Shown here in pieces: positions 34,954-43,376 of a DNA stretch of 64,000 bases (position 1 is its first letter; each line of letters begins with the position of its first letter). The notes under the pieces were generated by a model that was given only the letters and a program-made list of their open reading frames with translations, was not told the DNA's origin and searched no databases. A program made the translations under genes and the position numbers. The stretch is from Rhodospirillales bacterium. GTDB lineage: Bacteria; Pseudomonadota; Alphaproteobacteria; Micavibrionales; Micavibrionaceae. The stretch is taken from contig JACKJA010000002.1 in assembly GCA_020638175.1 (NCBI GenBank), forward strand, positions 1,798,001 through 1,862,000. The letters are read 5' to 3'.

Positions 34954-34988
34954 CCGCCTGATCTTTGACTGGATCAGGCGGTTTTTTT
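34954..34988 (+). terminator. Intrinsic terminator after amt
   Basis: CCGCCTGATC (34954-34963) pairs with GATCAGGCGG (34972-34981) over an 8-base loop, followed by seven T. It is the clearest terminator in the window. Confidence 0.9.
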
Positions 34989-35008
34989 ATGAAGCCTCAA
35001 ACTAGGAC

Positions 35009-35036
35009 TTGCCAAAAACGAACAGCTCCCTTATAA
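35009..35036 (+). promoter_or_regulatory. Candidate promoter for tRNA-Pro
   Basis: TTGCCA (35009-35014) and TTATAA (35031-35036) are separated by 16 bases and lie about 30 bases before the tRNA. An imperfect hairpin GAACAG...CTGTTC overlaps it. The call is from consensus resemblance only. Confidence 0.35.
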
Positions 35037-35065
35037 AACTGTTCTCTCGTCTTTTGCTTTGATGT

Positions 35066-35142
35066 CGGGGCGTAGCGCAGCCTGGTAGCGCGCATCGTTC
35101 GGGACGATGAGGCCGGAGGTTCGAATCCTCTCGCCCCGACCA
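35066..35142 (+). tRNA. tRNA-Pro (CGG)
   Basis: The acceptor stem CGGGGCG/CGCCCCG closes a 77-base cloverleaf with an encoded CCA end. The anticodon stem CATCG/CGATG encloses the loop TTCGGGA, giving anticodon CGG (Pro, codon CCG). The T arm GGAGGTTCGAATCCTC is canonical. It closely matches the layout of bacterial proK. Confidence 0.97.
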
Positions 35143-35158
35143 TTATGATCAAAAAATC

Positions 35159-35443
35159 CTAACCCGCTTTGTTAATCAGCGACATATCGAATTTGTTATG
35201 GGGGTCAATAACCAAAAGGGCGTTTTTTCCCTTTTCACGGCAAAAATCAAGCGCCTCTGGCAAGGATTCATCTAAAGAATCCGGCATGGAACGGGAATGG
35301 ATAACCGCGCCACCATTTTTTCTTTCGGCATAAAGCCGCTCACCGACAACATTGCCATCCCGGTCATGGTAAACCTTGAATTTCACCACGCCTTCGTTAC
35401 CGGGATCTTCATCGGTAAATAAAAATGTAATCTCTTCGCTCAT
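35159..35443 (-). CDS. Unknown small protein
   Basis: A 94-residue soluble acidic protein (EEITFLFTDEDPGNEGVV), with LLVIDPHNKFDMSLINKAG at its end. ATG 35443 follows GGGGGAGA by 9 bases; a longer reading to 35470 is rejected for lack of support. No family is recognised. It lies just past tRNA-Pro on the opposite strand. Confidence 0.65.
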   Translation of the reverse strand: MSEEITFLFTDEDPGNEGVVKFKVYHDRDGNVVGERLYAERKNGGAVIHSRSMPDSLDESLPEALDFCREKGKNALLVIDPHNKFDMSLINKAG

Positions 35444-35520
35444 GCTGTCTTGTCTCCCCCTCACATACACTAAAGGATAGTCTGCCTGTGAACATCGGTC
35501 AACGAAGATCGGCGTATGAT

Positions 35521-35901
35521 TTAACGACAGGGATACTTGCCGTATAACGCCATCGTCACCGCGGGCGCCGCCACGAAGGAATCGTTCTCCGGATGGTTGC
35601 GCAAATATGTCAGCACAATATCATGCAAGACATTAGAGCTAACATCTTTGGGAACACAGATATCGACCTGCGGCGCCATTTTCATCGACCGCAAGACATT
35701 GTGATAATCAATAACTCCGGCAATGTAAGCCTGACAGGCGGTGTGACCGCCCTTGACCGTTTCCTTGCCTTTATCGTCCTTTTCACAAATATGAAGAAGA
35801 TAAGCGCCGCTAAACCGCGCGGCATATGCCTCAGGCACCGAAAAGAAAAAGATCGCCGCCATCAGGAAAGAAAGCAGGATAATGCCCCCTTTATTCACCA
35901 C
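35521..35901 (-). CDS. Secreted Rap1a/Tai-like protein
   Basis: A 126-residue protein with a Sec signal peptide (cleavage after EAYA, about residue 27). The mature part has four Cys in the order HICEKD, TACQAYIAGV, VDICVPKD and YPC, and the pattern GAYLLHIC...CQAYIAGVIDYH that fits the Rap1a/Tai immunity-protein fold. Those known for immunity guard against type VI amidase effectors; no such effector is seen here. It starts at a GTG (35901) that overlaps the upstream gene's stop by 11 bases, so it is likely coupled to it. Confidence 0.72.
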   Translation of the reverse strand: MVNKGGIILLSFLMAAIFFFSVPEAYAARFSGAYLLHICEKDDKGKETVKGGHTACQAYIAGVIDYHNVLRSMKMAPQVDICVPKDVSSNVLHDIVLTYLRNHPENDSFVAAPAVTMALYGKYPCR

Positions 35902-37015
35902 CTGACTTGGCCTTCAACTGTTGTAAAATGGCAAAGGGTGAATCTTCCGGTTTGCGCGCCGGCTCTGACTTGTAAATCCGCTCTTGCGGCTCCCGATCAT
36001 TGCGCTCCGGTTTTTTACCGCCCTTGGGTTTCCGGTACGCGCCCTCCGGCTTTTTCCGCGGTGACGCCGGCCGGTCAGACGAAGGCTTGGGCCGTTGCCC
36101 GCCATAGGCCTTTCCCTTGCGCAAACGAAACGTCGCCAGCTCCGGCTTTACCTGCGGCACGGCAACCGGCGCTTTTTCAGTTTCGTTTTCTTGCGCCTCA
36201 GCCTTCGGTTCTTCCGGGGATGCGGGTTCATCCGTCGGCACAATAGGCTCATCCGCGGGATCATGAATTTTCGTATGCCCCATAGCCTCCAGCACGGCAT
36301 AAAGATCGGCAATCGGACAACCCAGCCATTCCGCCATTTCGTGACGAGCCTTAAACGTGCCTTTATCGGCACTGTCATAAACGGCGACAACCAGCCGGTC
36401 GAGCATATCCACCCGGATCGCCCGCCCGCCATAAACCGGATAGCCCATCGCACGGTAAAGCGCCGGATCGACAACCCCGTCCGCTTTATCTGCCAGCGAC
36501 AGCGAGGTAATCCCGTCCGCAGGCACAGGCGCCGGCAGCGGCAAATCGTGCCACAACGACCACAGCAACGCCCGCAAATGCACGGCCGCCGGTTTGTTCA
36601 ACGCCGGAAGATAGACCAGAACCGGGCCCATCCGCACTTTACGCTGGCGCAAAGCGGCCCGCCCCTCTTCATCCAGCCCGGCAATCATATTCTCCAGATC
36701 GGCCCGCGGTAAAATCCCCAGCGCCCCATGCAACAGCCCGGTAATATCCTTGGCAAATCCAGTGATGTTTTCCTCATTGCGCAAATGCGCCAGAGCCTCC
36801 AGCACCGTATCGACATGAACCGGCAACCAAGCCTCCAGACGCTCCTTCGCACCGGCAGGAGCCCCATCATCCATCGTAATCGCCGGACGCACTATGGACT
36901 CGCCCTTGCTCACACGGGCAATCTTCACTCCCGGCAATGGATTGGTCTTGTCGGCTTGGTAAAAAATATGCCCTTCATCATTCAGGCGGAATTGTTTGTC
37001 TTCGGCTTCCAGCAT
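35891..37015 (-). CDS. Orphan C-terminal region of an SUV3/MgpS-like helicase
   Basis: A 374-residue protein whose first 250 residues resemble the C-terminal, non-motor region of the alphaproteobacterial SUV3/MgpS-like helicase: LGILPRADLENMIAGLDEEG, VYLPALNKPAAVHLRALLW, ALYRAMGYPVYGGRAIRVDM, then EWLGCPIADLYAVLEAMGH. The remaining 120 residues are a low-complexity basic tail rich in Pro, Lys, Arg and Glu (PSSDRPASPRKKP). No P-loop, DEAD or motif VI is present. An in-frame stop at 37049-37051 bars extension upstream. It may be an RNA-binding factor or a remnant; a frameshift splitting a longer gene is unlikely, since the plus-strand gene at 37162 bounds it. Confidence 0.7.
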   Translation of the reverse strand: MLEAEDKQFRLNDEGHIFYQADKTNPLPGVKIARVSKGESIVRPAITMDDGAPAGAKERLEAWLPVHVDTVLEALAHLRNEENITGFAKDITGLLHGALGILPRADLENMIAGLDEEGRAALRQRKVRMGPVLVYLPALNKPAAVHLRALLWSLWHDLPLPAPVPADGITSLSLADKADGVVDPALYRAMGYPVYGGRAIRVDMLDRLVVAVYDSADKGTFKARHEMAEWLGCPIADLYAVLEAMGHTKIHDPADEPIVPTDEPASPEEPKAEAQENETEKAPVAVPQVKPELATFRLRKGKAYGGQRPKPSSDRPASPRKKPEGAYRKPKGGKKPERNDREPQERIYKSEPARKPEDSPFAILQQLKAKSGGE

Positions 37016-37161
37016 CGTTGGCTCACAGTGAATTACAGTCTGGGCGTACTATAAAGCCAGTTTTTCCCCGGTGCAATCGGTAACGGCAACAATTCCGCGG
37101 ATTGCAGCAACAACTGTTTTTTGATAGGGTCAACATTCATTGTTATCAGGAGAATTATTTT

Positions 37162-38718
37162 ATGAGCCGCCTTAAAAATATAGCGATAACCATTTGTTTT
37201 TCTTTGGTTATATCAGCACTATCAGCATCCCCCGCTTTAGCCAAAAAAGCCGACCGCACGGATGAACTGAAAAACATGATGACGACCCTGCTGGACAATC
37301 AAAAGCAGGCCATGGCCATGCAGGGCATTGATATGGAACAAGACGGCGCTCTTCTGGTGGAACCCAATGGAAAATTTTATGCGGTAACCCTGCCGCACAT
37401 CAGCTTCACCGGCCCGGAAGGCGGCAAAACAGATTTGGGTATGATCGCCATGAACGCCATGCCCGGCGACATCCCGGAACAGTGGAAAATCACCATGGCC
37501 ATCCCCATGCCGCTGGCGTTCTATGCGGCGGACGGCTCCAAAGCCGCAGAGCTGAATATCGGCAACCAGTATTTCGCCGGCATATGGGACACACGCCTGA
37601 ACAATTTTTTGAACATCAATGCCAAATATAGCCAGATCCGGTTTGCGCCCGTCGGCAAGCCGGTCAGCATAACCATCCCCGAACTCACACTCAGCTCGCT
37701 TTTCAAGGAAAGCGGCGACAACCTGATGTCCGGACCGTTCAACATGACGGCTCGTGATTTCGACATCAAATCGCCGGAAGTCAACGGCCATATCGGCAAG
37801 CTGTCCATGGATATGGACATCGCCAACTTTTCTCTCGATAGCTTTGCCGCCTATAATGAAAACATCAAAGCCCTGACGGAAAGCATGGAAGCCGGCGACC
37901 CCGAAAGCGACAGCGGCCCGCATGCGTTGGCCATGTATAATCTGGTGTTTGATTTCATGAGCAACGCCTGGGATGGTTTCACATCGTCAATCAGCGCCGA
38001 AAATATCGCTTTCTCCAGCCCGGTCGCCACAGACAAACCTGCCCGGACGTTTGAACTGGCCAAGGCCGGTTATCACTATGATATGACGGGGTTTCGCGAC
38101 GACCGCGTATCACTGCGAATCGCCGCCTATTACCAGGGCATGAAGCTAAACCCCGCCCCCGCCGACATGAAGGGCATGGAACCGAACGATTTCAAACTCG
38201 ATATCAGCCTGAACAATCTGCCTTACAAGGAACTGGTTGATCTGGGCCGCAACGCCCTGAAAATGTCGATCGAAGCCCCGTCCATGGGCAAAATGGCCGG
38301 ACTGCAAGCCATCGCTTTGGCGCCGCAAATCCTGACACAGGCTAAAACCGATCTGACCATCGCAAACAGTCACGTAGCCGGGCAAGGCTACCGCATCACG
38401 GCTGACGGGAAAGCTGTCACCGACATGCAGGCACCGCACGGCGCCACCGGCAAGGCCCGCGTCGCTGTTGAAGGCATGGACAATATCCTAAGCACCTTGA
38501 AAGAAGCCAAAAACGATCCGGCCCTGTCCGCCGAAAACAAGAAAAAACTAAGCGATACCACAGCCGGACTAACGGTCATCCAGATGATCGGCCAGCAAGA
38601 ACAAAGCCCGCGGGGAACCCCGGTTCGGTCCTATAATTTCGAACTGACAGATCAGGGCGCTTTACTGCTGAACAACACGGATTTGAGCGTCGTCATGAAA
38701 ATGATGAAGGAAAAATAA
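37162..38718 (+). CDS. Periplasmic protein of unknown function (DUF945/DUF2125-like)
   Basis: A 518-residue protein with a Sec signal peptide (ending SASPALA, about residue 27). The mature part is mainly beta-type in appearance, with repeated short strands of roughly 30 residues (for example FDIKSPEVNGHIGKLSMDMD and RVSLRIAAYYQGMKL), recalling DUF945/DUF2125 envelope proteins. The match is weak and no function follows. CAGGAGAA lies 7 bases before the ATG. It is convergent with hemW. Confidence 0.78.
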   Translation: MSRLKNIAITICFSLVISALSASPALAKKADRTDELKNMMTTLLDNQKQAMAMQGIDMEQDGALLVEPNGKFYAVTLPHISFTGPEGGKTDLGMIAMNAMPGDIPEQWKITMAIPMPLAFYAADGSKAAELNIGNQYFAGIWDTRLNNFLNINAKYSQIRFAPVGKPVSITIPELTLSSLFKESGDNLMSGPFNMTARDFDIKSPEVNGHIGKLSMDMDIANFSLDSFAAYNENIKALTESMEAGDPESDSGPHALAMYNLVFDFMSNAWDGFTSSISAENIAFSSPVATDKPARTFELAKAGYHYDMTGFRDDRVSLRIAAYYQGMKLNPAPADMKGMEPNDFKLDISLNNLPYKELVDLGRNALKMSIEAPSMGKMAGLQAIALAPQILTQAKTDLTIANSHVAGQGYRITADGKAVTDMQAPHGATGKARVAVEGMDNILSTLKEAKNDPALSAENKKKLSDTTAGLTVIQMIGQQEQSPRGTPVRSYNFELTDQGALLLNNTDLSVVMKMMKEK

Positions 38719-38730
38719 TTTTTCAAACCG

Positions 38731-39873
38731 CTAAAGCAGATAGCGCAAAATTCCATTTAAACGCTGGAATCCGGCGGGCGTCGCACATAACCGGTCGGGA
38801 TCTTCCGTTAAAAGCCCCTCATCCTGCAACGCCTTGACCTTGGCCGGCGCAACGAACGCTTGCCAGTCCTCCCCGCCTTCATCCTCTATACGGGAAAACG
38901 GCACCCCTTCGCTCAGGCGCATTCCCATCAAAAGCGCCTCGCTCACCCGCGCCTGCGCATCCAGCGTCTCAAACGGATGTCCGCCATGACCGTCCTTATC
39001 CACACGCCGCAGCCATTCTTCCGGCGCCCGGTGAGTCCGGGTGGCCTGTTTAACGCCATCAATCGTCAGGCGCCCATGCGCGCCCGGCCCGACACCGACA
39101 TAGTCCTGATAGCGCCAATAGACCAAGTTATGCCGCGATTCCTGACCCGCACGGGCATGATTTGATATTTCATAGGCCGGTAATCCCGCGATATTTAAAA
39201 CGGACTGTGTCGTTTCGTATAGATCACCTGCCGTTTCCTCCGCAGGAATGCTGAATTCTCCGCGGTTGTACATCTGGTAAAACGGCGTTCCCTGTTCAAT
39301 CGTTAGCTGATAAAGCGATAAATGCCCCCCCGCATATTGCAAAGCTGTTTCAAGCTCTTGCTGCCAATCCCTGACATTTTGCTGAGGACGGGCGTAAATC
39401 AGGTCAAAACTGTAACGCGCAAAGGTATCGGCCGCAATATCCAGCGCCGCCCGCGCTTCTCCCACATCATGCCGCCGTCCCAGGAACTTAAGAGCCTCAT
39501 CATCAAAGGATTGCACCCCCAGCGACACCCGGTTTACCCCGGCCTGACGAAATCCCTTGAACTTACCAGCCTCAACCGAAGACGGATTGGCCTCCAGTGT
39601 GATTTCAACATCATCGTTAACAGGCCAAAGCCTGCGGATTGTCTCAATAATATGCGCCGTTGTTTCCGGCTGCATCAGCGAAGGCGTCCCGCCGCCAAAA
39701 AAGATAGAGGAAACCGCGCGCCCGGCGGTCAAAGCTGCATAATAAGACAGCTCGCGCTCATACGCACCACGCCACGCAGCATGGTCTATCGTGTCATGGA
39801 CATGAGAGTTAAAGTCACAATACGGGCATTTCGAAGCACAAAACGGCCAATGCACATAGATTCCAAAGGCCAC
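38731..39873 (-). CDS. hemW: Heme chaperone HemW (radical SAM)
   Basis: A 380-residue radical-SAM protein, related to coproporphyrinogen dehydrogenase HemN but a heme chaperone in studied cases. The cluster motif is FCASKCPYCDFNSH (C-x3-C-x2-C). GGGTPSL, the RVSLGVQSF strand and a HemW-type C-terminal domain follow. The start is GTG at 39873. It is the last gene of the rph-rdgB-hemW group, here separated from rdgB by a small membrane-protein gene. Confidence 0.92.
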   Translation of the reverse strand: MAFGIYVHWPFCASKCPYCDFNSHVHDTIDHAAWRGAYERELSYYAALTAGRAVSSIFFGGGTPSLMQPETTAHIIETIRRLWPVNDDVEITLEANPSSVEAGKFKGFRQAGVNRVSLGVQSFDDEALKFLGRRHDVGEARAALDIAADTFARYSFDLIYARPQQNVRDWQQELETALQYAGGHLSLYQLTIEQGTPFYQMYNRGEFSIPAEETAGDLYETTQSVLNIAGLPAYEISNHARAGQESRHNLVYWRYQDYVGVGPGAHGRLTIDGVKQATRTHRAPEEWLRRVDKDGHGGHPFETLDAQARVSEALLMGMRLSEGVPFSRIEDEGGEDWQAFVAPAKVKALQDEGLLTEDPDRLCATPAGFQRLNGILRYLL

Positions 39874-39889
39874 CCGTTCTTACCCTGCC

Positions 39890-40276
39890 TTATCGTACGT
39901 TCAGTTCTATCGGGTTCATCGTAGCCGCCCCAACCGTATTGGGCACATCGCCAATCGTATTGCGCATAGCTTCGAACACGATCGGCAGACCAAACAACGC
40001 GCCGCCCGCAGCAATGCGGATCGCCCCGTCCTTCAGCGGCGTACTACCGGGATTTTCAACGTGATCTTTCACCTTCAAAATTCCCAACGCCCCTAACAGA
40101 AGCCCGACAATATAAGCCAGCCCGGACAGCAACCCCGGCAATTCGGAAATCGAATGAACGATATTTTCGGAGATCGTATTAAAATCGTTAGCCTGTGCAT
40201 CGCTCATGCCGTAAAGCAAAGCCACCGTAGCCACAGCTTGAACACCCAGTAATTTTTTATAAATCAGCGCTTTCAT
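39890..40276 (-). CDS. Small membrane protein resembling IcmC/DotE
   Basis: A 128-residue protein with a signal-like N-terminus and two membrane segments. The core ELPGLLSGLAYIVGLLLGAL followed by ILKVKDHVENPGSTPL and GGALFGLPIVFEAM resembles IcmC/DotE-type small integral-membrane components of type IVB secretion or conjugation systems. No other secretion gene is in the window, so function is uncertain. It sits between rdgB and hemW, the only unexpected member of that group. Confidence 0.6.
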   Translation of the reverse strand: MKALIYKKLLGVQAVATVALLYGMSDAQANDFNTISENIVHSISELPGLLSGLAYIVGLLLGALGILKVKDHVENPGSTPLKDGAIRIAAGGALFGLPIVFEAMRNTIGDVPNTVGAATMNPIELNVR

Positions 40277-40364
40277 AAGACACCGTCCTCTCTGCTCAAT
40301 ATCTTGGCATCAAAAAGCTAGCGCAGGAATCGGTTGACGGCAAGGGTATCTTACGGAAACAGCA

Positions 40365-40955
40365 TCAATTATTATTACAGAAATCCTGCAATTTCCGGAA
40401 TGCCCGCACCCGGTGGCTCAGGGCTTTTTTTTCTTCCGGCGTCATTTCACCAAAACTCCGGACTTCGTTTTCCGGGACAAACATCGGATCGAACCCAAAA
40501 CCTTGCGGTCCCCGCGGCGGCCAGCACAACGCGCCCTCAACGCGGCCTTCAAATGTCTCAACTGCGCCGTCAGGATGGGCCAGCGCCAAAACGCAGACAA
40601 ACGCCGCCCGGCGGTCTTCGGCATCGGCCAGCGCCGCATTGACCTTTTCCATCGCCATCTGAAAATCTTTTTCCGGCCCGGCCCAGCGCGCCGAATAAAT
40701 CCCCGGCGCCCCGTCCAGCGTATAAACGCACAGCCCGCTGTCATCGGCCAGCGTCGGCAGACCGGAGGCTTCCGCCGCCGCCCGCGCCTTTAAAATAGCA
40801 TTTTCAGCAAACGTCGTCCCGGTCTCTTCCGGCTCCGGCAAACCCAAATCCCCGGCCGATGAAAATTTTTCGACAACATCGCCCAGCAACACTCCGATTT
40901 CTTTAACTTTTCCGGGATTATGCGTCGCCAGAACCAGATGCGGTATTTTGGTCAT
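40365..40955 (-). CDS. rdgB: XTP/dITP pyrophosphatase
   Basis: Removes non-canonical purine nucleoside triphosphates (dITP, XTP) from the pool, preventing mutation. The 196 residues match the RdgB/Ham1 family, with VLATHNPGKVKEI at the N-terminus, GTTFAENAILKARAAAE, LADDSGLCV, GAPGIYSARWAGP and GFGFDPMFVP. Its start lies 3 bases after the rph stop, in one operon. Confidence 0.95.
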   Translation of the reverse strand: MTKIPHLVLATHNPGKVKEIGVLLGDVVEKFSSAGDLGLPEPEETGTTFAENAILKARAAAEASGLPTLADDSGLCVYTLDGAPGIYSARWAGPEKDFQMAMEKVNAALADAEDRRAAFVCVLALAHPDGAVETFEGRVEGALCWPPRGPQGFGFDPMFVPENEVRSFGEMTPEEKKALSHRVRAFRKLQDFCNNN

Positions 40956-40958
40956 GGC

Positions 40959-41687
40959 CTAAACCTCCTCGATCTCCAGCGCCACACGTTGCAAATGCGC
41001 CAGATCGGCACAGCCCGCCTTGGCCAGATCCAGCAATTTCATAAACTCGGCTTCGCTGAACGGCGTTTGTTCGGCCGTGCCCTGAATTTCAACAATCCCG
41101 CCCTTGCCGGTAATTACGAAATTGGCGTCGGTTTCCGCCTCGGAATCTTCGGCATAGTCCAGATCCAGCACCGGAACGCCCTGATGAATACCACAGGAAA
41201 TCGCAGCCACACTGTCGATCAGCGGCATTTTATCCAGAATACGCAAATCCATCATATGTTCGAACGCCTGATACATCGCCACGTAAGCGCCGGTAATCGA
41301 CGCCGTGCGCGTGCCGCCGTCGGCCTGGATAACGTCGCAGTCAATCCGTACCTGCCGCTCGCCCAGCGCCTCGACATCGACAATCGCCCGCAAGGCCCGG
41401 CCAATCAGCCGCTGGATTTCCTGCGTCCGGCCCGATTGCTTGCCGCGCGCGGCTTCCCGATCCATGCGCTGGTTGGTCGACCGCGGCAACATCCCGTATT
41501 CAGCCGTAATCCAGCCTTTACCCAGCCCGCGCATCCAGCCCGGCACGCGATCCTCGACCGTCGCCGTGCATAAAACGTGCGTATCGCCGAATTTGGCCAG
41601 ACACGATCCCTCCGCATGCTTCGAAAAGCCGGTAATCAGTTCAACATGGCGCAAGGCATCGGCACTGCGGCCGGACGGTCGGTTCAT
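40959..41687 (-). CDS. rph: Ribonuclease PH
   Basis: A phosphorolytic 3'-5' exoribonuclease that trims tRNA 3' ends. The 242 residues cover the whole family: MNRPSGRSADALRHVELITG, GDTHVLCTATVEDRVPGWMRG (read in parts: GDTHVLCTA, EDRVPGWMRG), the phosphate-binding SGRTQEIQRLIGRALRA and DCDVIQADGGTRTASITGAY. It is first in the rph-rdgB-hemW group. The next plus-strand gene starts 157 bases away. Confidence 0.96.
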   Translation of the reverse strand: MNRPSGRSADALRHVELITGFSKHAEGSCLAKFGDTHVLCTATVEDRVPGWMRGLGKGWITAEYGMLPRSTNQRMDREAARGKQSGRTQEIQRLIGRALRAIVDVEALGERQVRIDCDVIQADGGTRTASITGAYVAMYQAFEHMMDLRILDKMPLIDSVAAISCGIHQGVPVLDLDYAEDSEAETDANFVITGKGGIVEIQGTAEQTPFSEAEFMKLLDLAKAGCADLAHLQRVALEIEEV

Positions 41688-41843
41688 TGGTTTTTCTCCT
41701 CAACTTTTTATCATCATATAGCGGCCTCAATGTAAGGAATGGGTATGAATTGTCAAACAGGGATTGTCCTGCCGCCCTTTTTATCGCTACAATCCTTTTT
41801 GATGTTCACGGATTCCTTTTATACGCACGGAAATAATGACGCC

Positions 41844-42695
41844 ATGACCGGAAAGAAATTTTTTGCCTGCCTGCTGGTTTTGCTCGGCCTCGTAACGATC
41901 ACCGTTCCCGCCGCCGCGAAAGATACCTACACCGTCACGCCAAACAGGCTGCAAATTGCCCTGCTCCACAATGACGGCGGAGAGCCGGGCCAGTTCATCC
42001 TGAAACTCGCGGCGCTGAACGCCATGAATGGCTGCCCGAAGATCGGGCCGATCAGCTACACATCGGAATTCAAGGATATCTTTCTGGATATCAAAATCGG
42101 CGACTATCAGGTTGATATGGCCGACCTGCCGGCGGCCCCGCATTACGGTTGCAATCAAGAACAATCCCAGCCCACCGCCAGCATTGTCCTGAGCCGTGAC
42201 ATGCTCAAGGAAAATAACACAAAAACCATTCGTTTCGACAGCGGTTACAGCATCGAATATTACGATGTCTTGTTGACAGATGATGCGATCACCCTGAGAC
42301 GCGCCGACAAGGAATATCTTCTCCCTTCACGCATAGAAGAAGCCCGCGTCCCGGCTAAAAAAGAGCCGCTATCCCTCTGGTTTTACCCGGAAAACACAGT
42401 CATTCTCTACGCGCCCAAAGCCGGCAAGGATCAGGATATCTCCGCACAGGTCGAAAAGCTGGCCCTGTCGCGCGGACTGGTTCCTCTATCATCGGTCATG
42501 CCCGATTTCACGTCACCACTGATACAATCGAACTATGCTTACTATGTTGACAAAAGCGGCCGTTTTTCTAAAAACAAGGACGGCGGCTTGCTGGGAAAAA
42601 TCGAAATGCCGGTTGAAATTTATGGTCTGGAACAAAATTATATAAAGATGAAAGATCTGGAGATTTTTGCCCGCCGCCCCGGTCTTTATGAGTAA
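41844..42695 (+). CDS. Secreted protein of unknown function
   Basis: A 283-residue protein with a Sec signal peptide (MTGKKFFACLLVLLGLVTIT, cleavage after PAAAK or near), so periplasmic. The mature part is beta-rich with single Cys in NGCPKIG and YGCNQEQ that could pair. The C-terminal LPLSSVMPDFTSPL-like region is unremarkable. It lies where hrcA is often found, between rph and grpE, but has no resemblance to HrcA. ATG 41844 is chosen for its signal peptide. No recognised family. Confidence 0.72.
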   Translation: MTGKKFFACLLVLLGLVTITVPAAAKDTYTVTPNRLQIALLHNDGGEPGQFILKLAALNAMNGCPKIGPISYTSEFKDIFLDIKIGDYQVDMADLPAAPHYGCNQEQSQPTASIVLSRDMLKENNTKTIRFDSGYSIEYYDVLLTDDAITLRRADKEYLLPSRIEEARVPAKKEPLSLWFYPENTVILYAPKAGKDQDISAQVEKLALSRGLVPLSSVMPDFTSPLIQSNYAYYVDKSGRFSKNKDGGLLGKIEMPVEIYGLEQNYIKMKDLEIFARRPGLYE

Positions 42696-42725
42696 ACGAA
42701 CAAGAATAATCAGGATTACAATCTT

Positions 42726-43376
42726 ATGAACACAGCCCGCCCGGACGATCACAGCGACCACCAGCCCGAAAACGCGGCCACGCCGGAACATAAAATGCCC
42801 GCCGAATCTTTGCCGGAGCAAAACGCCGCCGACAGCAGCGGCCCGGAAGCCCGCATCGCCGAGCTGGAAGCCGAACTGGCACAATCGCGCGATCAAACAC
42901 TCCGCGCGCTGGCCGAAGCAGAAAACACCCGCAAACGCGCGCTGAAAGAACGTGAGGATTCATCCAAATATGCGATCATGTCCTTCGCCCGCAATCTTCT
43001 GGATGTCGCGGACAATTTCACCCGCGCTCTGGAAGCCGTGCCGGAAGAGCTGAAAAACACCGAGCCGCAAATAACCGCGCTGCTGACCGGGATCGAGGCC
43101 ACAGGCCGCGAACTGGAAAAAGCCTTTGAAAAACACGGCATCCATAAAATCGAACCCAAGGAAGATGAAGTTTTCAATCACAATTTCCATGAAGTGATGT
43201 TCGAGGTTCCCGGCACCGGTAAACCGCCCGGCACAATCATGCAGGTCATTGAAACCGGCTACGTGATCCACGACCGACTGCTCCGCCCGGCCCGCGTCGG
43301 CGTCGCCAAGGATGACGGCAGCTTCCGCGGCAGCCAGCCTTCCGGCGCCGGACATACGCTGGATACAGAAGCTTAA
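42726..43376 (+). CDS. grpE: Nucleotide exchange factor GrpE
   Basis: Stimulates ADP release from DnaK. The 216 residues have the long N-terminal coiled coil (EARIAELEAELAQSRDQTLR), the AEAENTRKRALKEREDSSKY stretch, and the C-terminal head ending HEVMFEVPGT...VIETGYVIHDRLLRPARVGVAK (read in parts: GYVIHDRLLRPARVGVAK). The ribosome-binding site is weak. Its TAA shares TTAA with the convergent gene. No hrcA precedes it, and dnaK is 1.07 kb further downstream. Confidence 0.95.
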   Translation: MNTARPDDHSDHQPENAATPEHKMPAESLPEQNAADSSGPEARIAELEAELAQSRDQTLRALAEAENTRKRALKEREDSSKYAIMSFARNLLDVADNFTRALEAVPEELKNTEPQITALLTGIEATGRELEKAFEKHGIHKIEPKEDEVFNHNFHEVMFEVPGTGKPPGTIMQVIETGYVIHDRLLRPARVGVAKDDGSFRGSQPSGAGHTLDTEA

